This document shows positions 8,227 through 18,963 of a DNA stretch of 64,000 nucleotides, piece by piece. The position numbers were made by a program, and so were the translations under genes. Under the pieces are notes generated by a model. That model had not been told where the DNA came from. It saw only the letters and a list, made by a program, of their open reading frames with translations, and did no database searches. Each line of letters opens with the position of its first letter. Positions within the stretch are counted from its first letter, which is position 1. This DNA comes from Frankia canadensis (lineage in GTDB: Bacteria; Actinomycetota; Actinomycetes; Frankiales; Frankiaceae): contig NZ_FZMO01000445.1 in the NCBI RefSeq assembly GCF_900197875.1, positions 30,094 through 94,093 on the forward strand, read 5' to 3'.

Positions 8227-9651
8227 TTACGTGTCGTACATTCGAGCAATCGCGCCGATCAGGTCAGGCACCTCGGTGACCGTCATACCCGGCACCTCCG
8301 CCCCCGCGCCGGCCGGAACCAGCGCCCGGCGGAATCCCAGCCGGGCCGCGGCGGCCAGCCGCCGGGGCACGCCGCCCACCGCACGCACCTCTCCCGCGAG
8401 CCCGACCTCGCCGAGCGCGACGAGATCCGCCGGCAGCGGCCGGTCCCGGAAGGCACTCACGACCGCCAGCGCCGTCGCCAGGTCCGCCGCGGGCTCGGCG
8501 AGGCGGACCCCGCCGACGGTCGCCGTGTAGACGTCCGACCGGCCGTAGCGCAGCCCCGCCCGCCGCTCCACCACGGCGAGGATCATCGCCACCCGGGCCT
8601 GGTCGAGCCCGGACACCGCCCGGCGGGGGACCTGGGCGGACGACTCGGCCACGAGGGCCTGCACCTCGGCGACGAGCGGGCGGCGCCCCTCCATCGTCAC
8701 CGTGACGCAGGTGCCCGGCACGGCCACCTCGGCGCCGCCGCCGGAGCGGGACAGGAACAGTCCACTCGGATCGGCGATGCCGTGGATGCCGCCGTCGTCC
8801 ATCTCGAAACAGCCGACCTCGTCGGCGGGGCCGTACCGGTTCTTGCCGGCGCGGACCAGCCGCAGGGTCGAATGCCGCTCACCCTCGAAGTGCAGCACGA
8901 CGTCAACCAGATGCTCCAACAGGCGCGGGCCTGCCACCAGGCCGTCCTTTGTCACATGCCCGACAAGGATGACCGCGAGCCCAAGCGCCTTCGCCGTGCG
9001 GATGAGCGCGGCGGTGACCTCGCGGACCTGGGTGACCCCGCCGGCGGCACCCTCGACCCCGGCCGCCGAGATCGTCTGCACCGAGTCGACCACCAGCAGC
9101 GCCGGCTGGACCTCCTCGACGTGGTGCAGGACGGCGCCGAGGTCCGTCTCGGCGGCGATCCACAGATCCTCGTGCAGCGCGTTCGTGCGCCCGGCGCGCA
9201 GACGCACCTGAGCGGCCGACTCCTCCCCGGTGACGACCAGGGCCCGGGAGCCGGTGGCCGCGCTGCGAGCGGCCACCTCGAGCAGCAGGGTGGACTTGCC
9301 GACGCCGGGCTCGCCAGCGAGCAGGATCACCGCCCCGGGCACCAGGCCGCCGCCGAGCACGCGATCGAGCTCGTCCACACCCGTCGGGCGCCGGCGCGCG
9401 GCCGTGACGTCCACGGCGACGACGGGCTGGGCCGGGGCGGTGACGACCGCCGCGGCCCCCGCCCGCGGGCCGCCGATGCCCGCGCCGCGCCGCGGCGCGG
9501 GCGCCTGGGCCTCGAGCGTTCCCCATTCCTGGCAGCGCGAGCAGCGCCCGGCCCAGCGGACCGACTCCACGCCGCACCCGCTGCAGCGGAAGCCGCCCGA
9601 CGCGGCCCGCCCGGAGCCGCGGCCGCCCCCGGCCGCCCGCACAGATGTCAT
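8227..9651 (-). CDS. radA: DNA repair protein RadA (Sms)
   Basis: RadA is a RecA-like helicase that processes recombination intermediates. The 474-residue product opens with a four-cysteine zinc finger (CSGC...CSRC, about residues 22-40). The RecA-like core has Walker A GEPGVGKST near 120 and the diagnostic KNRYG motif (RAGKNRYG) near 265. The C-terminal half resembles the Lon protease domain. The ATG at 9651 fits the usual short lead into the zinc finger. The open frame continues far upstream but that extension has no family support and overlaps the lpqE-like gene. The last residues and the gap to disA contain an unusually AT-rich patch (8195-8240). Confidence 0.93.
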   Translation of the reverse strand: MTSVRAAGGGRGSGRAASGGFRCSGCGVESVRWAGRCSRCQEWGTLEAQAPAPRRGAGIGGPRAGAAAVVTAPAQPVVAVDVTAARRRPTGVDELDRVLGGGLVPGAVILLAGEPGVGKSTLLLEVAARSAATGSRALVVTGEESAAQVRLRAGRTNALHEDLWIAAETDLGAVLHHVEEVQPALLVVDSVQTISAAGVEGAAGGVTQVREVTAALIRTAKALGLAVILVGHVTKDGLVAGPRLLEHLVDVVLHFEGERHSTLRLVRAGKNRYGPADEVGCFEMDDGGIHGIADPSGLFLSRSGGGAEVAVPGTCVTVTMEGRRPLVAEVQALVAESSAQVPRRAVSGLDQARVAMILAVVERRAGLRYGRSDVYTATVGGVRLAEPAADLATALAVVSAFRDRPLPADLVALGEVGLAGEVRAVGGVPRRLAAAARLGFRRALVPAGAGAEVPGMTVTEVPDLIGAIARMYDT

Positions 9652-9791
9652 GGTCGCCACGTTAGCCCGCGGGTCCGACAGCACGGGGACGGCCGGCGAC
9701 CGGTCCCGCCACCCAGGTGCCGGGACGAGCGGGCGCCGACCGCCCTGGCCGCCCACCGCGGCGGCCCCGGGCGCCCGCACCCGCGCGCGGG

Positions 9792-10529
9792 TCAGCCGGT
9801 GGTGGTGTGCGGGCTCGCGGAGACCGTCGGCGTCGCGGCGGTGCCGGCCGGGACGGTCGGGCTGGCCGTCGGGCTGGCCGTCGAGCCCGGGGTGGCCGTG
9901 CCCGGCGTCTGCGCGGCGGCGCTCGGGCTGGCCTCGCCCGGCTCGGCGGAGGCACCCTGGGCCGCGGGCTCCACCGGGACGTCCAGGGTCACGCTGCCGG
10001 CGTGCGCGAACGTGAACGTGATGGGCAGCTGCGACCCGATCAGCTGGTTCTTCCGGACGCCCTGCAGGCTCGGTGCGGAGCCGTTGGCGATGAAGATCCG
10101 GTCGCCGCCCGCCGGGATCTCGGCTGGCGTCGGCGGCCGGCCCCCGGCGGCGCCGGGCGAGGTCACCGAGACCAGAGTGTCGGGCGTGGAGCCCGCGTTG
10201 AAGAACGCGGAGACGACCTGGGCCGACTCGCCCTGGGCCACCGGCCCGGCGACGTAGACGTTGCGCAGCGTGATGGGGCCGACGGCGCCGGCGACGCTGT
10301 TCGTCGTCGTGCGGGCGCTGTTGGTCATCGCGTCGGTGCCGGAGGCGCAGCCAGCCGCGCCGCCCGCGCCGAGGGCTGTGGCGAGCATGGCCACGCCGAC
10401 CCGGCGGGAGGCCATCCGCCGCCGGAACCCGCCGCGCCTGGCGGCGTCGTCGCGGGCGGCCGCGGGCTCGGCCGCGACGCCGGCGGAGGTGATGACTGAC
10501 GGGAAACGGGCACCCGGACGGCGGCTCAC
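9792..10529 (-). CDS. LpqE-like secreted lipoprotein
   Basis: This is a predicted exported lipoprotein of about 245 residues. The signal region MASRRVGVAMLATALG leads to a lipobox with AAGC. A compact domain of about 110 residues follows (containing ITLRNVYVAGPV and FFNAGSTPDTLVSV), then an Ala/Thr/Pro/Ser-rich C-terminal tail. Position beside radA and opposite carD matches mycobacterial lpqE, which is the main basis for the name. The domain also recalls copper-chaperone PCuAC-type folds but I see no convincing metal motif. I use the GTG at 10529 because GGAGGAG lies upstream. The internal ATG at 10415 would give a more typical 22-residue signal peptide and is a real alternative. Confidence 0.7.
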   Translation of the reverse strand: MSRRPGARFPSVITSAGVAAEPAAARDDAARRGGFRRRMASRRVGVAMLATALGAGGAAGCASGTDAMTNSARTTTNSVAGAVGPITLRNVYVAGPVAQGESAQVVSAFFNAGSTPDTLVSVTSPGAAGGRPPTPAEIPAGGDRIFIANGSAPSLQGVRKNQLIGSQLPITFTFAHAGSVTLDVPVEPAAQGASAEPGEASPSAAAQTPGTATPGSTASPTASPTVPAGTAATPTVSASPHTTTG

Positions 10530-11296
10530 AGCTCGGTGGCTCCTCCTGCACAAGACCGGCGCATGGCGGCGCCGGTGCTGGTCGACGGCCGCCGCGGGGG
10601 ACGGCCGACCCGGCGGAGCTCCGGCGCCGGCGGTCGGTCCCGACCGGCCTGCCGGGTCACCCCCGGGTGCGCGGATCGGCCCGCCGCCGATGCCAGGTGG
10701 GACAGCACACTGTCGGTGGGAGTCGCCGCGCGGGGCTAACACTAGCCATCCGGGACTGCCACGTGCGGAGCCCGCGGGGGTCGTCCCGGCCCGTGCGGGC
10801 GGGCCCGCGGGTGCGGGGCGCGGTGCCCGTGCGGCGCCTGACCCCCGCCCGAGCGGCGCCACCGGCGAGGACGAGCCCGCTGGGGGCCGGGACGGGCAGG
10901 TCGGCGACGTGGGCAGAGTCACGCCCCGGACGGGGCCGGACGGGGCTCGGCGCGGCGGGCGTGGCCCGGCGTGCGCGCGACGTGGCCGCCGTGTCGGCGG
11001 GCGGGCGGCGAGCGGGCGCGCTACGTTTGCCACGCCCTTCGCGCTCAACGTTCGGCCAACAACATGTCCGCCGGTCGTCCGTTTTACCTGGTAGGGCTGT
11101 TCGGTGTGGTTGCGCGGCGATGTGGTGCGCCGCGCGTGGATGCGGGTCGGGCCCTGCCCCCCGGCGGCGAACGGCCGACGGAAGACGCTGTCGGGCCCGT
11201 CACCATGGCGTTGCGGGCGTTGCCCTTGCAGCGCGCGTCTGACCTGCGGCGATGCGTGCGTGTTACGCTGGTAGAGGCGGAAGGGGCACGTGACAC
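10530..11296. other. Divergent intergenic region between lpqE-like gene and carD
   Basis: This 767-bp stretch separates two divergent genes and must hold both promoters. Open frames here look random. Close to carD there is a possible -10 element TACGCT (11264-11269), 27 bp before the carD start, with no convincing -35. I see no RNA gene or repeat. Confidence 0.4.
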
Positions 11297-11779
11297 ATGG
11301 CGTTCCAAGTCGGCGAGACCGTTGTTTACCCGCATCATGGTGCTGCTCTGATTGACGCGATTGAAACTCGGGTCATCAAGGGCGAGGAAAGACTCTATCT
11401 CGTACTGAAGGTCGCTCAGGGCGATCTGACTGTCCGGGTTCCGGCCGACAACGTCGGCATGGTCGGGGTGCGCGACGTCGTCGGGCAGGACGGGCTGGAA
11501 CGGGTGTTCGAGGTGCTCCGGGCACCGCACACCGAGGAGCCCACAAACTGGTCCCGGCGTTACAAGGCGAATCTCGAGAAGCTCGCGTCGGGTGACGTGA
11601 ACAAGGTCGCAGAGGTCGTTCGGGACCTGTGGCGTCGTGATCGTGAGCGGGGCCTTTCCGCGGGCGAGAAGCGGATGTTGAGCAAGGCCCGGCAAATTCT
11701 CGTCAGTGAGCTCGCGCTCGCGGAGGGCACCAACGAGGACAAGGCCGAGGCGATGCTTGACGAGGTTCTCGCCGGCTGA
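11297..11779 (+). CDS. carD: CarD-family RNA polymerase-binding transcription factor
   Basis: CarD binds the RNA polymerase beta subunit and stabilises open complexes at housekeeping promoters such as those for rRNA. It is essential in mycobacteria. The 160-residue length is standard. The N-terminal RNAP-interaction domain starts [15 protein letters not shown]. The C-terminal helical domain contains [16 protein letters not shown] and the [12 protein letters not shown] segment with the Trp that contacts promoter DNA. A purine-rich GGAAGGGG lies upstream of the ATG. It starts the forward block carD-ispD-ispF-PPOX-cysS. Confidence 0.96.
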   Translation: MAFQVGETVVYPHHGAALIDAIETRVIKGEERLYLVLKVAQGDLTVRVPADNVGMVGVRDVVGQDGLERVFEVLRAPHTEEPTNWSRRYKANLEKLASGDVNKVAEVVRDLWRRDRERGLSAGEKRMLSKARQILVSELALAEGTNEDKAEAMLDEVLAG

Positions 11780-12075
11780 CCGCGGATCTCCCGCGAGCAG
11801 AGCTCCCGACAGATCCCTCGTCGGGCGATCTGACCGACCGGCGAGATACTCCGGAATTGGATTTCCCGGCGGGGCCGGCGCGGACGCAGCGGCGTCCAGA
11901 CCGGCTCTGGGCCCGAGTGGTTCGGCGGCAGTGCGGTTCGGGCGGCGCGGGGGAGCCCGGGCCCGTCCCGCCGTACCGTGCCCACCCGCCCGTGCGGGCC
12001 CGGGTCGGCCGGCTCGCGCCCGGTCGAGCACATAGGCCATGCTCTCGTGGTGGATGGCACACGGGAGGTCTGGTG

Positions 12076-12843
12076 ATGGGCGAAGGTCCCCAGCCGCGGG
12101 CGGTGGGCCCTCGGGTCGCGGCGATCGTGCCGGCGGCCGGCCGCGGCGAACGTCTGGGTGGCGGCACCCCCAAGGCGCTGCGCGCCCTCGGTGGCCGGCC
12201 GATGCTGGTGCGATCGGTCGAGGCGCTTCGGCGCTCCGAGTCCGTGACGCAGATCGTCGTGGCGGCGCCGCCCACCCTCGTCGAAGTCGTGGCCCAGCTG
12301 CTCGGCCCGGACGTGCGGGTGATCGCCGGCGGCGCGGAGCGGGTCGACTCGGTCCGCCGCGCGCTCGGCGCGGTCGACGACGACGTCTCGGTCGTCCTCG
12401 TCCACGACGCGGCCCGCCCGCTGATCCCGCCGGCGCTCGTCGACGCGGTCGCCGCGGCGGTCATCGCGGGCCATCCGGCGGTGATCCCGGTGCTCGGGCT
12501 CGGCGACACGGTCAAGGAGGTCGGCCCGGACGGCCGAGTGATCCGTACCCCACCCCGGGACGGCCTGCGCGCCGTGCAGACCCCGCAGGGGTTCCGCCGG
12601 GACGTGCTCGCCGCCGCCTACGCCCTGCAGGACGTCCCGGTGACCGACGACGCCGGCCTGGTGGAGGCGCTGGGCGTCCCCGTCACCACCGTTCCCGGCG
12701 CGCAGGAGGCGTTCAAGGTGACCCGACCGCTCGATCTGGTACTCGCCGAGGCGTTGCTGGTTCGCCCGTCGGCGAGCGACGCCCGCGCCGGGGCGGACGC
12801 CTGTGGAAGCAACGCGGGCATGGACGCACGGAGGTCCGGGTGA
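12076..12843 (+). CDS. ispD: 2-C-methyl-D-erythritol 4-phosphate cytidylyltransferase IspD
   Basis: IspD makes CDP-methylerythritol in the MEP route to isoprenoid precursors. The 255-residue product has the nucleotide-binding start [14 protein letters not shown] near residue 14, with the Lys of the PKALRALGG segment. It also has [11 protein letters not shown] near 108 and the [10 protein letters not shown] motif near 168. The ATG at 12076 follows GGGAGGTC, and a GTG immediately before it could also serve. The last codons overlap ispF (GTGA), so the two are translationally coupled. A hydrophilic C-terminal tail of about 20 residues exceeds the core family length. Confidence 0.93.
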   Translation: MGEGPQPRAVGPRVAAIVPAAGRGERLGGGTPKALRALGGRPMLVRSVEALRRSESVTQIVVAAPPTLVEVVAQLLGPDVRVIAGGAERVDSVRRALGAVDDDVSVVLVHDAARPLIPPALVDAVAAAVIAGHPAVIPVLGLGDTVKEVGPDGRVIRTPPRDGLRAVQTPQGFRRDVLAAAYALQDVPVTDDAGLVEALGVPVTTVPGAQEAFKVTRPLDLVLAEALLVRPSASDARAGADACGSNAGMDARRSG

Positions 12844-13358
12844 GCTCACCGACCCGACCGCCCGCCTCCGCCTCGGTGACCACGACGCTGCTGCCCCGGG
12901 TCGGCGTCGGGGTCGACGTGCACCCCTTCGAGGCCGGTCGCCCCTGCTGGGTGGCCTGCCTCGAATGGCCGGGCGAGACCGGGCTCGCCGGGCACTCCGA
13001 CGGCGACGTGGCCGCGCACGCGTCCTGCGACGCTCTGCTGACCGCGTCCTGCCTCGGTGATCTCGGCAAGGTCTTCGGCACCGACCGGCCCGAATACGCC
13101 GGTGCGTCCGGTGCGGTCCTGCTCGCCGAGACGGCCCGGCTGCTCGGCGCCGCCGGCTGGGTGATCGGCAACGTGGCCGTCCAGGTGGTCGGCAACCGGC
13201 CGCGGATGGCCGCCCGCCGCGAACAGGCCCAGGAGGCGATGGCGGCGGCGCTGGGCGCGGCGGTGAGCCTGTCGGCGACGACCACCGACGGGCTGGGCCT
13301 GACCGGTCGCGGTGAGGGGCTGGCGGCGATCGCCACGGCCCTCGTCGTGCGCGCCTGA
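12840..13358 (+). CDS. ispF: 2-C-methyl-D-erythritol 2,4-cyclodiphosphate synthase IspF
   Basis: IspF forms the cyclic diphosphate intermediate of the MEP pathway, two steps after IspD. The GTG at 12840 overlaps the ispD stop and has GGAGGT upstream. The 172-residue product begins with about 18 extra residues and then shows GVGVDVHPF with the metal-binding Asp and His. It continues with [18 protein letters not shown], the DLGKVFGT loop and the C-terminal [16 protein letters not shown]. Together with ispD and the isomerase at 39 kb it supplies isoprenoid units, including those for geosmin. Confidence 0.93.
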   Translation: MSSPTRPPASASVTTTLLPRVGVGVDVHPFEAGRPCWVACLEWPGETGLAGHSDGDVAAHASCDALLTASCLGDLGKVFGTDRPEYAGASGAVLLAETARLLGAAGWVIGNVAVQVVGNRPRMAARREQAQEAMAAALGAAVSLSATTTDGLGLTGRGEGLAAIATALVVRA

Positions 13359-13461
13359 GCGGGCAGTTCGCCCGTCTGCGTATGCCGATCGGGCATCGGC
13401 CGGTAGCGTGCCGCAGCGGAGTGAAAGGCTCTCCGACACTGGCCGCTGCCCGAGGAGTCTG

Positions 13462-13854
13462 ATGGCTGACCGCCTTCCCGAGACGGTGCGGGCCCTCGCT
13501 GATGCCCGGACATACGTGGTGCTGGCGACCGTGCAGGCGGACGGCTCGCCGCGGATGACCGTGCTCTGGGTGGACCGTGACAACGACGATCTGCTGCTGT
13601 CCACGGTGCGCGGGCGGGCCAAGGAGCGGGACATAGCCCGCGATCCGCGGGTCGGTCTGATGTTCTTCGACCAGAACGATCCCTATGCCTACGTGGAGGT
13701 GCGGGGCACCGCCACGCTCACGGAACAGGGTGGTCGAGAGCTGATCGACCGGCTGTCGCTGAAGTACACCGGCGACATCTACCGGTGGGACGATCCGGAG
13801 GAGGTCCGGGTCGTCATCCGGGTGGTCGCCGACCGCGTACTGACCGTCGGCTGA
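13462..13854 (+). CDS. PPOX-fold (pyridoxamine 5'-phosphate oxidase-like) flavin/F420-type protein
   Basis: The 130-residue product has the split-barrel pattern of small actinobacterial PPOX-class proteins: YVVLATVQADGSPRMTVLWV near residue 17, then the STVRGRAKERDIARDPRV segment. Members often bind FMN or coenzyme F420 and act as reductases or cofactor carriers. The substrate here is unknown. GAGGAG precedes the ATG at 13462. The open frame extends upstream into ispF but without family support. It lies between ispF and cysS and is probably co-transcribed. Confidence 0.8.
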   Translation: MADRLPETVRALADARTYVVLATVQADGSPRMTVLWVDRDNDDLLLSTVRGRAKERDIARDPRVGLMFFDQNDPYAYVEVRGTATLTEQGGRELIDRLSLKYTGDIYRWDDPEEVRVVIRVVADRVLTVG

Positions 13855-13901
13855 CCCCGCCTGGCTGCCCGCGGCCGCGGTCCGCGCCGTACTCTTGACA
13901 G

Positions 13902-15380
<1,479 letters not shown>

Positions 15381-15443
15381 CGGCTGGGCACCCGTCCGGG
15401 GTACCCGGGTCCAGGGCCCGCCCAGGTGGGCAGCGATGATCGA

Positions 15444-15478
15444 CGGCACCGGCCCGCGTGACGTACGGGCCGGTGCCG
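15444..15478. terminator. Bidirectional hairpin between cysS and FHA gene
   Basis: A perfect 13-bp stem (15444-15456 with 15466-15478) closes a 9-base loop in the gap between two convergent genes. There is no U-tract, as is common for actinobacterial terminators. Confidence 0.75.
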
Positions 15479-15490
15479 CCGATCGGGCCG

Positions 15491-16822
15491 CTAGCGGGCG
15501 CGCAGCGTGATACGGGTCCAGGCGCCCAGGTAGACGCGGTCCCCGTCCCGCAGCGGGACGGGCTGACCGGGCTCGATCGGGTCGGGCTCGTCGTTGAGCC
15601 GGGTGCCGTTGGTCGAGCCGGGGTCGCGCACGGCGTACCCGCCGTCGGGGAGCTGCTCGAACATCGCGTGGCTGCGGGAGATGCCCGGATCCTCCGGCGC
15701 GCCGGACAGGTCGATGTCCGGGTGGATGCCGCGGGACTCGCTACGCCGGCCGATCAGCATCTTCGGCCCGGTCAACGCGAACACCCGGCGCGGGTAGAAG
15801 GTCGGGAACGGCACGCGGTGGTCGTCACCGCTGTCGTAGTACTCCCGCTCGGCCTCGACGATCGCCTCCCAGACCGAGGCACCGGCCGGGGCCCGGTCGG
15901 GTTCCCGGTCCCAGCCACCGGCGCCGCGCGGGTCGTCGGCGGGGTCGCGGGGATCGCGCCGAGCGGCCGCCCGGGGGTCGCCGCGGCGCGGGTCGTCGAG
16001 GTCCGCCTCGTCCAGGCGGGGGTCACCGCCCTGGCGGGCGTAGCGCGGGTCGGTGGTGTGCCGAGGGTCGCCACCGCGCCCCTGGAAGCCCCGCTCCGGC
16101 GCCACGCTCGGGTCGAGGCCCAACGGGTCGGCCTGGTAGCCGTAGCCGCCCTCGTCGCGTCGGGCCCGGCGGGCGTCCGGCTCCCGGTCGAGCTCGTCGC
16201 CGTAGCCGCGGCCGTCCCGAGCCGGCGGGTACCCGCCGCGGTCGGGCTCGGCGTAGCCGCCGCGGTCGTCGCCACGGGCCTCGCGCGCCGGCGGCGGGTA
16301 GCCGCCGCGGCCGTCCCGGTCGTCCGGCTCGCGGCCGTAGGGGTCGCGGCCGCCGCCGTCGGGGTAACCGGCGGGCGCGCGGTCATCACGCGCGTCCCGG
16401 CCGGGCGGCGGGTAGCCGCCGCGGTCGTCCGCCGGCCAGTCTCGGGCGTAGGGATCACGCCCGCGGTCGGCCCGCTCGTCCGGGCCCGGCCGGTCGTCGC
16501 GTCGCCGGGCGTACGGATCACGGTCGTAGCCAGCGGGCGCGTCGTACCCGTCCGCCTGGTAGCCGCGCCCGCCACGGGGCTGGTCGGCGTAGTCGTCGCG
16601 GTCGTACCCGCCGTAGGGGTCGCCGCCGCGCGGCGGGTCCGAGACCCCGGCCAGGTCGGCTGGCGACCGCCGGATGCCGAGCGGGTCGTAGCCCCCGCCC
16701 CCCGCGTCCGGACCGTCCGGCTGTGCCGGCCCGCGCCGGCGCTGACCGCCGGGCTCGTCCGTTCCGTAGGGAGACCGACCGCCGTCGTCCGGACGGTATT
16801 CGTACCTCTCCTGACCAGTCAT
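15491..16822 (-). CDS. FHA-domain protein with long Asp/Arg/Gly/Tyr-rich disordered region
   Basis: FHA domains bind phosphothreonine peptides made by Ser/Thr kinases. Residues 1 to about 310 of this 443-residue protein are low-complexity, dominated by Asp, Arg, Gly, Tyr and Pro with recurrent GGYPP and RDPY blocks. The C-terminal FHA domain (about 345-440) has IGRRSES, SRSHAMFEQ and the STNGTRLN motif, so the phospho-binding residues are intact. The gene lies downstream of a PP2C phosphatase on the same strand, which suggests a common phospho-signalling role. The codon bias of the disordered part creates a long false open frame on the opposite strand. Confidence 0.85.
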   Translation of the reverse strand: MTGQERYEYRPDDGGRSPYGTDEPGGQRRRGPAQPDGPDAGGGGYDPLGIRRSPADLAGVSDPPRGGDPYGGYDRDDYADQPRGGRGYQADGYDAPAGYDRDPYARRRDDRPGPDERADRGRDPYARDWPADDRGGYPPPGRDARDDRAPAGYPDGGGRDPYGREPDDRDGRGGYPPPAREARGDDRGGYAEPDRGGYPPARDGRGYGDELDREPDARRARRDEGGYGYQADPLGLDPSVAPERGFQGRGGDPRHTTDPRYARQGGDPRLDEADLDDPRRGDPRAAARRDPRDPADDPRGAGGWDREPDRAPAGASVWEAIVEAEREYYDSGDDHRVPFPTFYPRRVFALTGPKMLIGRRSESRGIHPDIDLSGAPEDPGISRSHAMFEQLPDGGYAVRDPGSTNGTRLNDEPDPIEPGQPVPLRDGDRVYLGAWTRITLRAR

Positions 16823-17194
16823 GATCCCAATTCCGCACCGATCGCAGTTGTCGGGTCGTGAGACAGGTGCCCCGCAGGGCGACGTCCCCTCACCTGATCA
16901 CCGGTTCACCCGGACGGTCGTCGTCGACCGAGTCAAGGATCGTCTTCTCGATCTGCTTGACGTTCGTCTTCAACCGAACCGTACCTGTTGTGCCATCGTG
17001 GATGTGAACCGCCTTCCGTAGGAGGTGGTGGGGGTCCGCGTTGCCCGGTTTCGGGCGGGCTCGCACCGCACGTCCCGGCACCAGTGTCGCAGTGGCCCCG
17101 GCGTCGGCCGGACGCGCCTCGGGCGCGCGCCGCGGGCGGTCCGGCGCGGCGACGCCCGGGGCCCGGCGCGGCGGACGGGTGCCAGGGGAGCGCA
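16823..17194 (-). other. Gap between PP2C and FHA genes
   Basis: This 372-bp gap separates two same-strand genes. On the minus strand a less GC-rich open segment near 16890-17000 could encode a short peptide (LKTNVKQIEKTILDSV...), but it has only a possible TTG start and no ribosome-binding site. I do not call it a gene. The segment may instead carry the FHA gene promoter. Confidence 0.35.
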
Positions 17195-18304
17195 TCAGGT
17201 GTCCACTCTGGCCGCGACCACGGTGATGTTGTCGTGGCCGCCGGCGTCGATGGCGAAGTCGACCAGGTGGCGGGCGACCTCGATCGCGGAGCAGTGCGCC
17301 GGCAACTGGTTGACCAGGGAGGCCATGACGTCCGGCCGGGAGGCGTAGTTCCACAGCCCGTCCGAGCAGACGATGACGGTCGCCGGGGTCTCGATGGGGA
17401 AGATCTCGGTGTGCGGGGCGACGTCCTCGACATCTCCGCCGAGCCAGCGGGTCAGTGTGTGCGCCCGCCGGTGCGTCTCCGCCTCGTTGGCCGGGATGAG
17501 GCCCGCCCGCGCGGCCTCCGCGGCCCAGGTGTCGTCCGAGGTCAGCCGCTCGCACCAACGCGGCCCGAGCAGGTAGACGCGGCTGTCGCCGACCCAGCCG
17601 ACGGTGACCATGCCCGGGCCGTCCGGCGTCGGCGGGGTGACGATGGCCGCGGCGAAGGTGCACGACGGGGCCATCCGCCCCTCGGCCGCGCTGAGCTGGG
17701 CGATCGTGGACTGGGCCGCGTCGACGGCGGCGTGCAGCGCGGCCTCGGCGTCCTCCGGGGAGAAGCCGCCGACGATCGCGCGGGGTGCCGTGCGCGGCTC
17801 GTCGTAGTCGTCGTACTCCGGCTCCAGGATGTCGAGCATCTCCTCGGCCCGGCTGCCGCCGCGCGGCGCGCGCCCGTCGTGATGGACGGTGCGGCCGGGG
17901 CCGTGCGCGCGCACCGCGTCGGCCAGCACGGCCATCGCGGTGGCGGCCGCCGCGGCCGACGCCTGGCCGGAGCCGGGGGTGGTGGAGACGCCGTCGCAGA
18001 CCACCGCGATGAGGGTGCCGTAGACGACGGCGAGGCCCATCGCGTCCTCGTTCGTCGTGTGGCGCACGCCCCGGTCACACACACCGGCCAGCTCGCCGAG
18101 GTCCACCTCGCTGTGGTCGTCGTCACCGCGCGCCGGGTCCGGGCCCTGCAGGGCGTGGCCGCAGACCTCGCAGTAGCGGTCGTCGGCGTAGACGGGCGCC
18201 GCGCAGACCGGGCAGCGGCCGAGATCGTCGTCCGGTTCGAAGGGACCGCTGCCGGTGAGCTGGTAGGCCACGGTGGGCGCGTCGTCGTGCGGATTGAGGT
18301 CCAC
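17195..18304 (-). CDS. PP2C-family Ser/Thr protein phosphatase with N-terminal zinc ribbon
   Basis: The product is predicted to remove phosphate from Ser/Thr in partner proteins, using a binuclear metal centre. An N-terminal zinc-ribbon-like segment (CPVC...CEVCG, residues 31-49) precedes the PPM domain. The metal-binding motifs are all present: NEDAMG near residue 85, VVCDGVST near 100, CSDGLWN near 312 and GGHDNITVV near the C-terminus. Gly/Arg-rich and acidic insertions lie around residues 140-170. The start is a GTG at 18304 with weak ribosome-binding sequence. The FHA gene downstream probably belongs to the same signalling unit. Confidence 0.9.
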   Translation of the reverse strand: MDLNPHDDAPTVAYQLTGSGPFEPDDDLGRCPVCAAPVYADDRYCEVCGHALQGPDPARGDDDHSEVDLGELAGVCDRGVRHTTNEDAMGLAVVYGTLIAVVCDGVSTTPGSGQASAAAAATAMAVLADAVRAHGPGRTVHHDGRAPRGGSRAEEMLDILEPEYDDYDEPRTAPRAIVGGFSPEDAEAALHAAVDAAQSTIAQLSAAEGRMAPSCTFAAAIVTPPTPDGPGMVTVGWVGDSRVYLLGPRWCERLTSDDTWAAEAARAGLIPANEAETHRRAHTLTRWLGGDVEDVAPHTEIFPIETPATVIVCSDGLWNYASRPDVMASLVNQLPAHCSAIEVARHLVDFAIDAGGHDNITVVAARVDT

Positions 18305-18963
18305 GGGTCACGCCGCCGGGAGGGAACGCTCGCGTGCGGGCGGTGTGCGCAGAGCCATGTGCTGGGTGCCTCCTGCCCCTGCTGGTGCGGTCGTCGGAAC
18401 TCGTCGGCCGGTCGTGCGGGCCCGGTCGGTCGCAACGGTCGGAATGGTCATCACGGATTCATGGGGATGTATTCTCCCAGTTTCCCCGGGGCCGCGTCGA
18501 TGACCGAGATCGCCACCGGTGGGCCACGGTCCGGCGTTTCCTCCTTCGTCGGTGCGCAGGCTTAGGAGAGCGTAAGGGTCGAGTGTCGACGATGGGACCG
18601 GCCATGCCCTCGCCGGGGCAGGTGGGAGCGGCCGGACGATGGCCGTGATCTGCCATCGGGCACACCGCTGGTCACCGTGCGACCACGAGCGGGCGACGAC
18701 ACGCACCGGACCCTCCTGACACGGCCGAGGGCAACCGGGACCACTCAGGCCGCCGGCGGAGGACCGCCGCCTCAGAATAGGGCGCGGCGGTCCCGTGAAC
18801 GACCATGTCGGGGCAGGTTGCAGGGTCCGGCCGGCCCGCGCTGCCAGCCAGGGGCCCCTGGCCGGGTGGGGGCCGGGCGCCGCGCGCGGGCCCGGTCGGT
18901 GAGATTGGCCGTATACCGTGGTCGCATGGTCGTTTCCAGCGCGCCCGCAAGTCGGTGGTACTG
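18305..18963. other. Divergent intergenic region upstream of PP2C and rlmB
   Basis: This 659-bp region holds no gene I can support. A TATACC hexamer (18913-18918) could be the -10 element for rlmB, about 45 bp before its start. Overlapping open frames lack recognisable content. Confidence 0.4.

Noticed and set aside
15458..16861. 467-codon open frame on the plus strand opposite the FHA gene
   Set aside because: It is a mirror of the biased Asp/Arg/Gly/Tyr codons of the FHA protein. Its product is Val/Ala/Arg-rich without any family feature.
16890..17000. Short peptide frame (LKTNVKQIEKTILDSV...) between PP2C and FHA genes
   Set aside because: Only a TTG start is possible and there is no ribosome-binding site. 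The ordinary-looking residues are not enough for a gene call.
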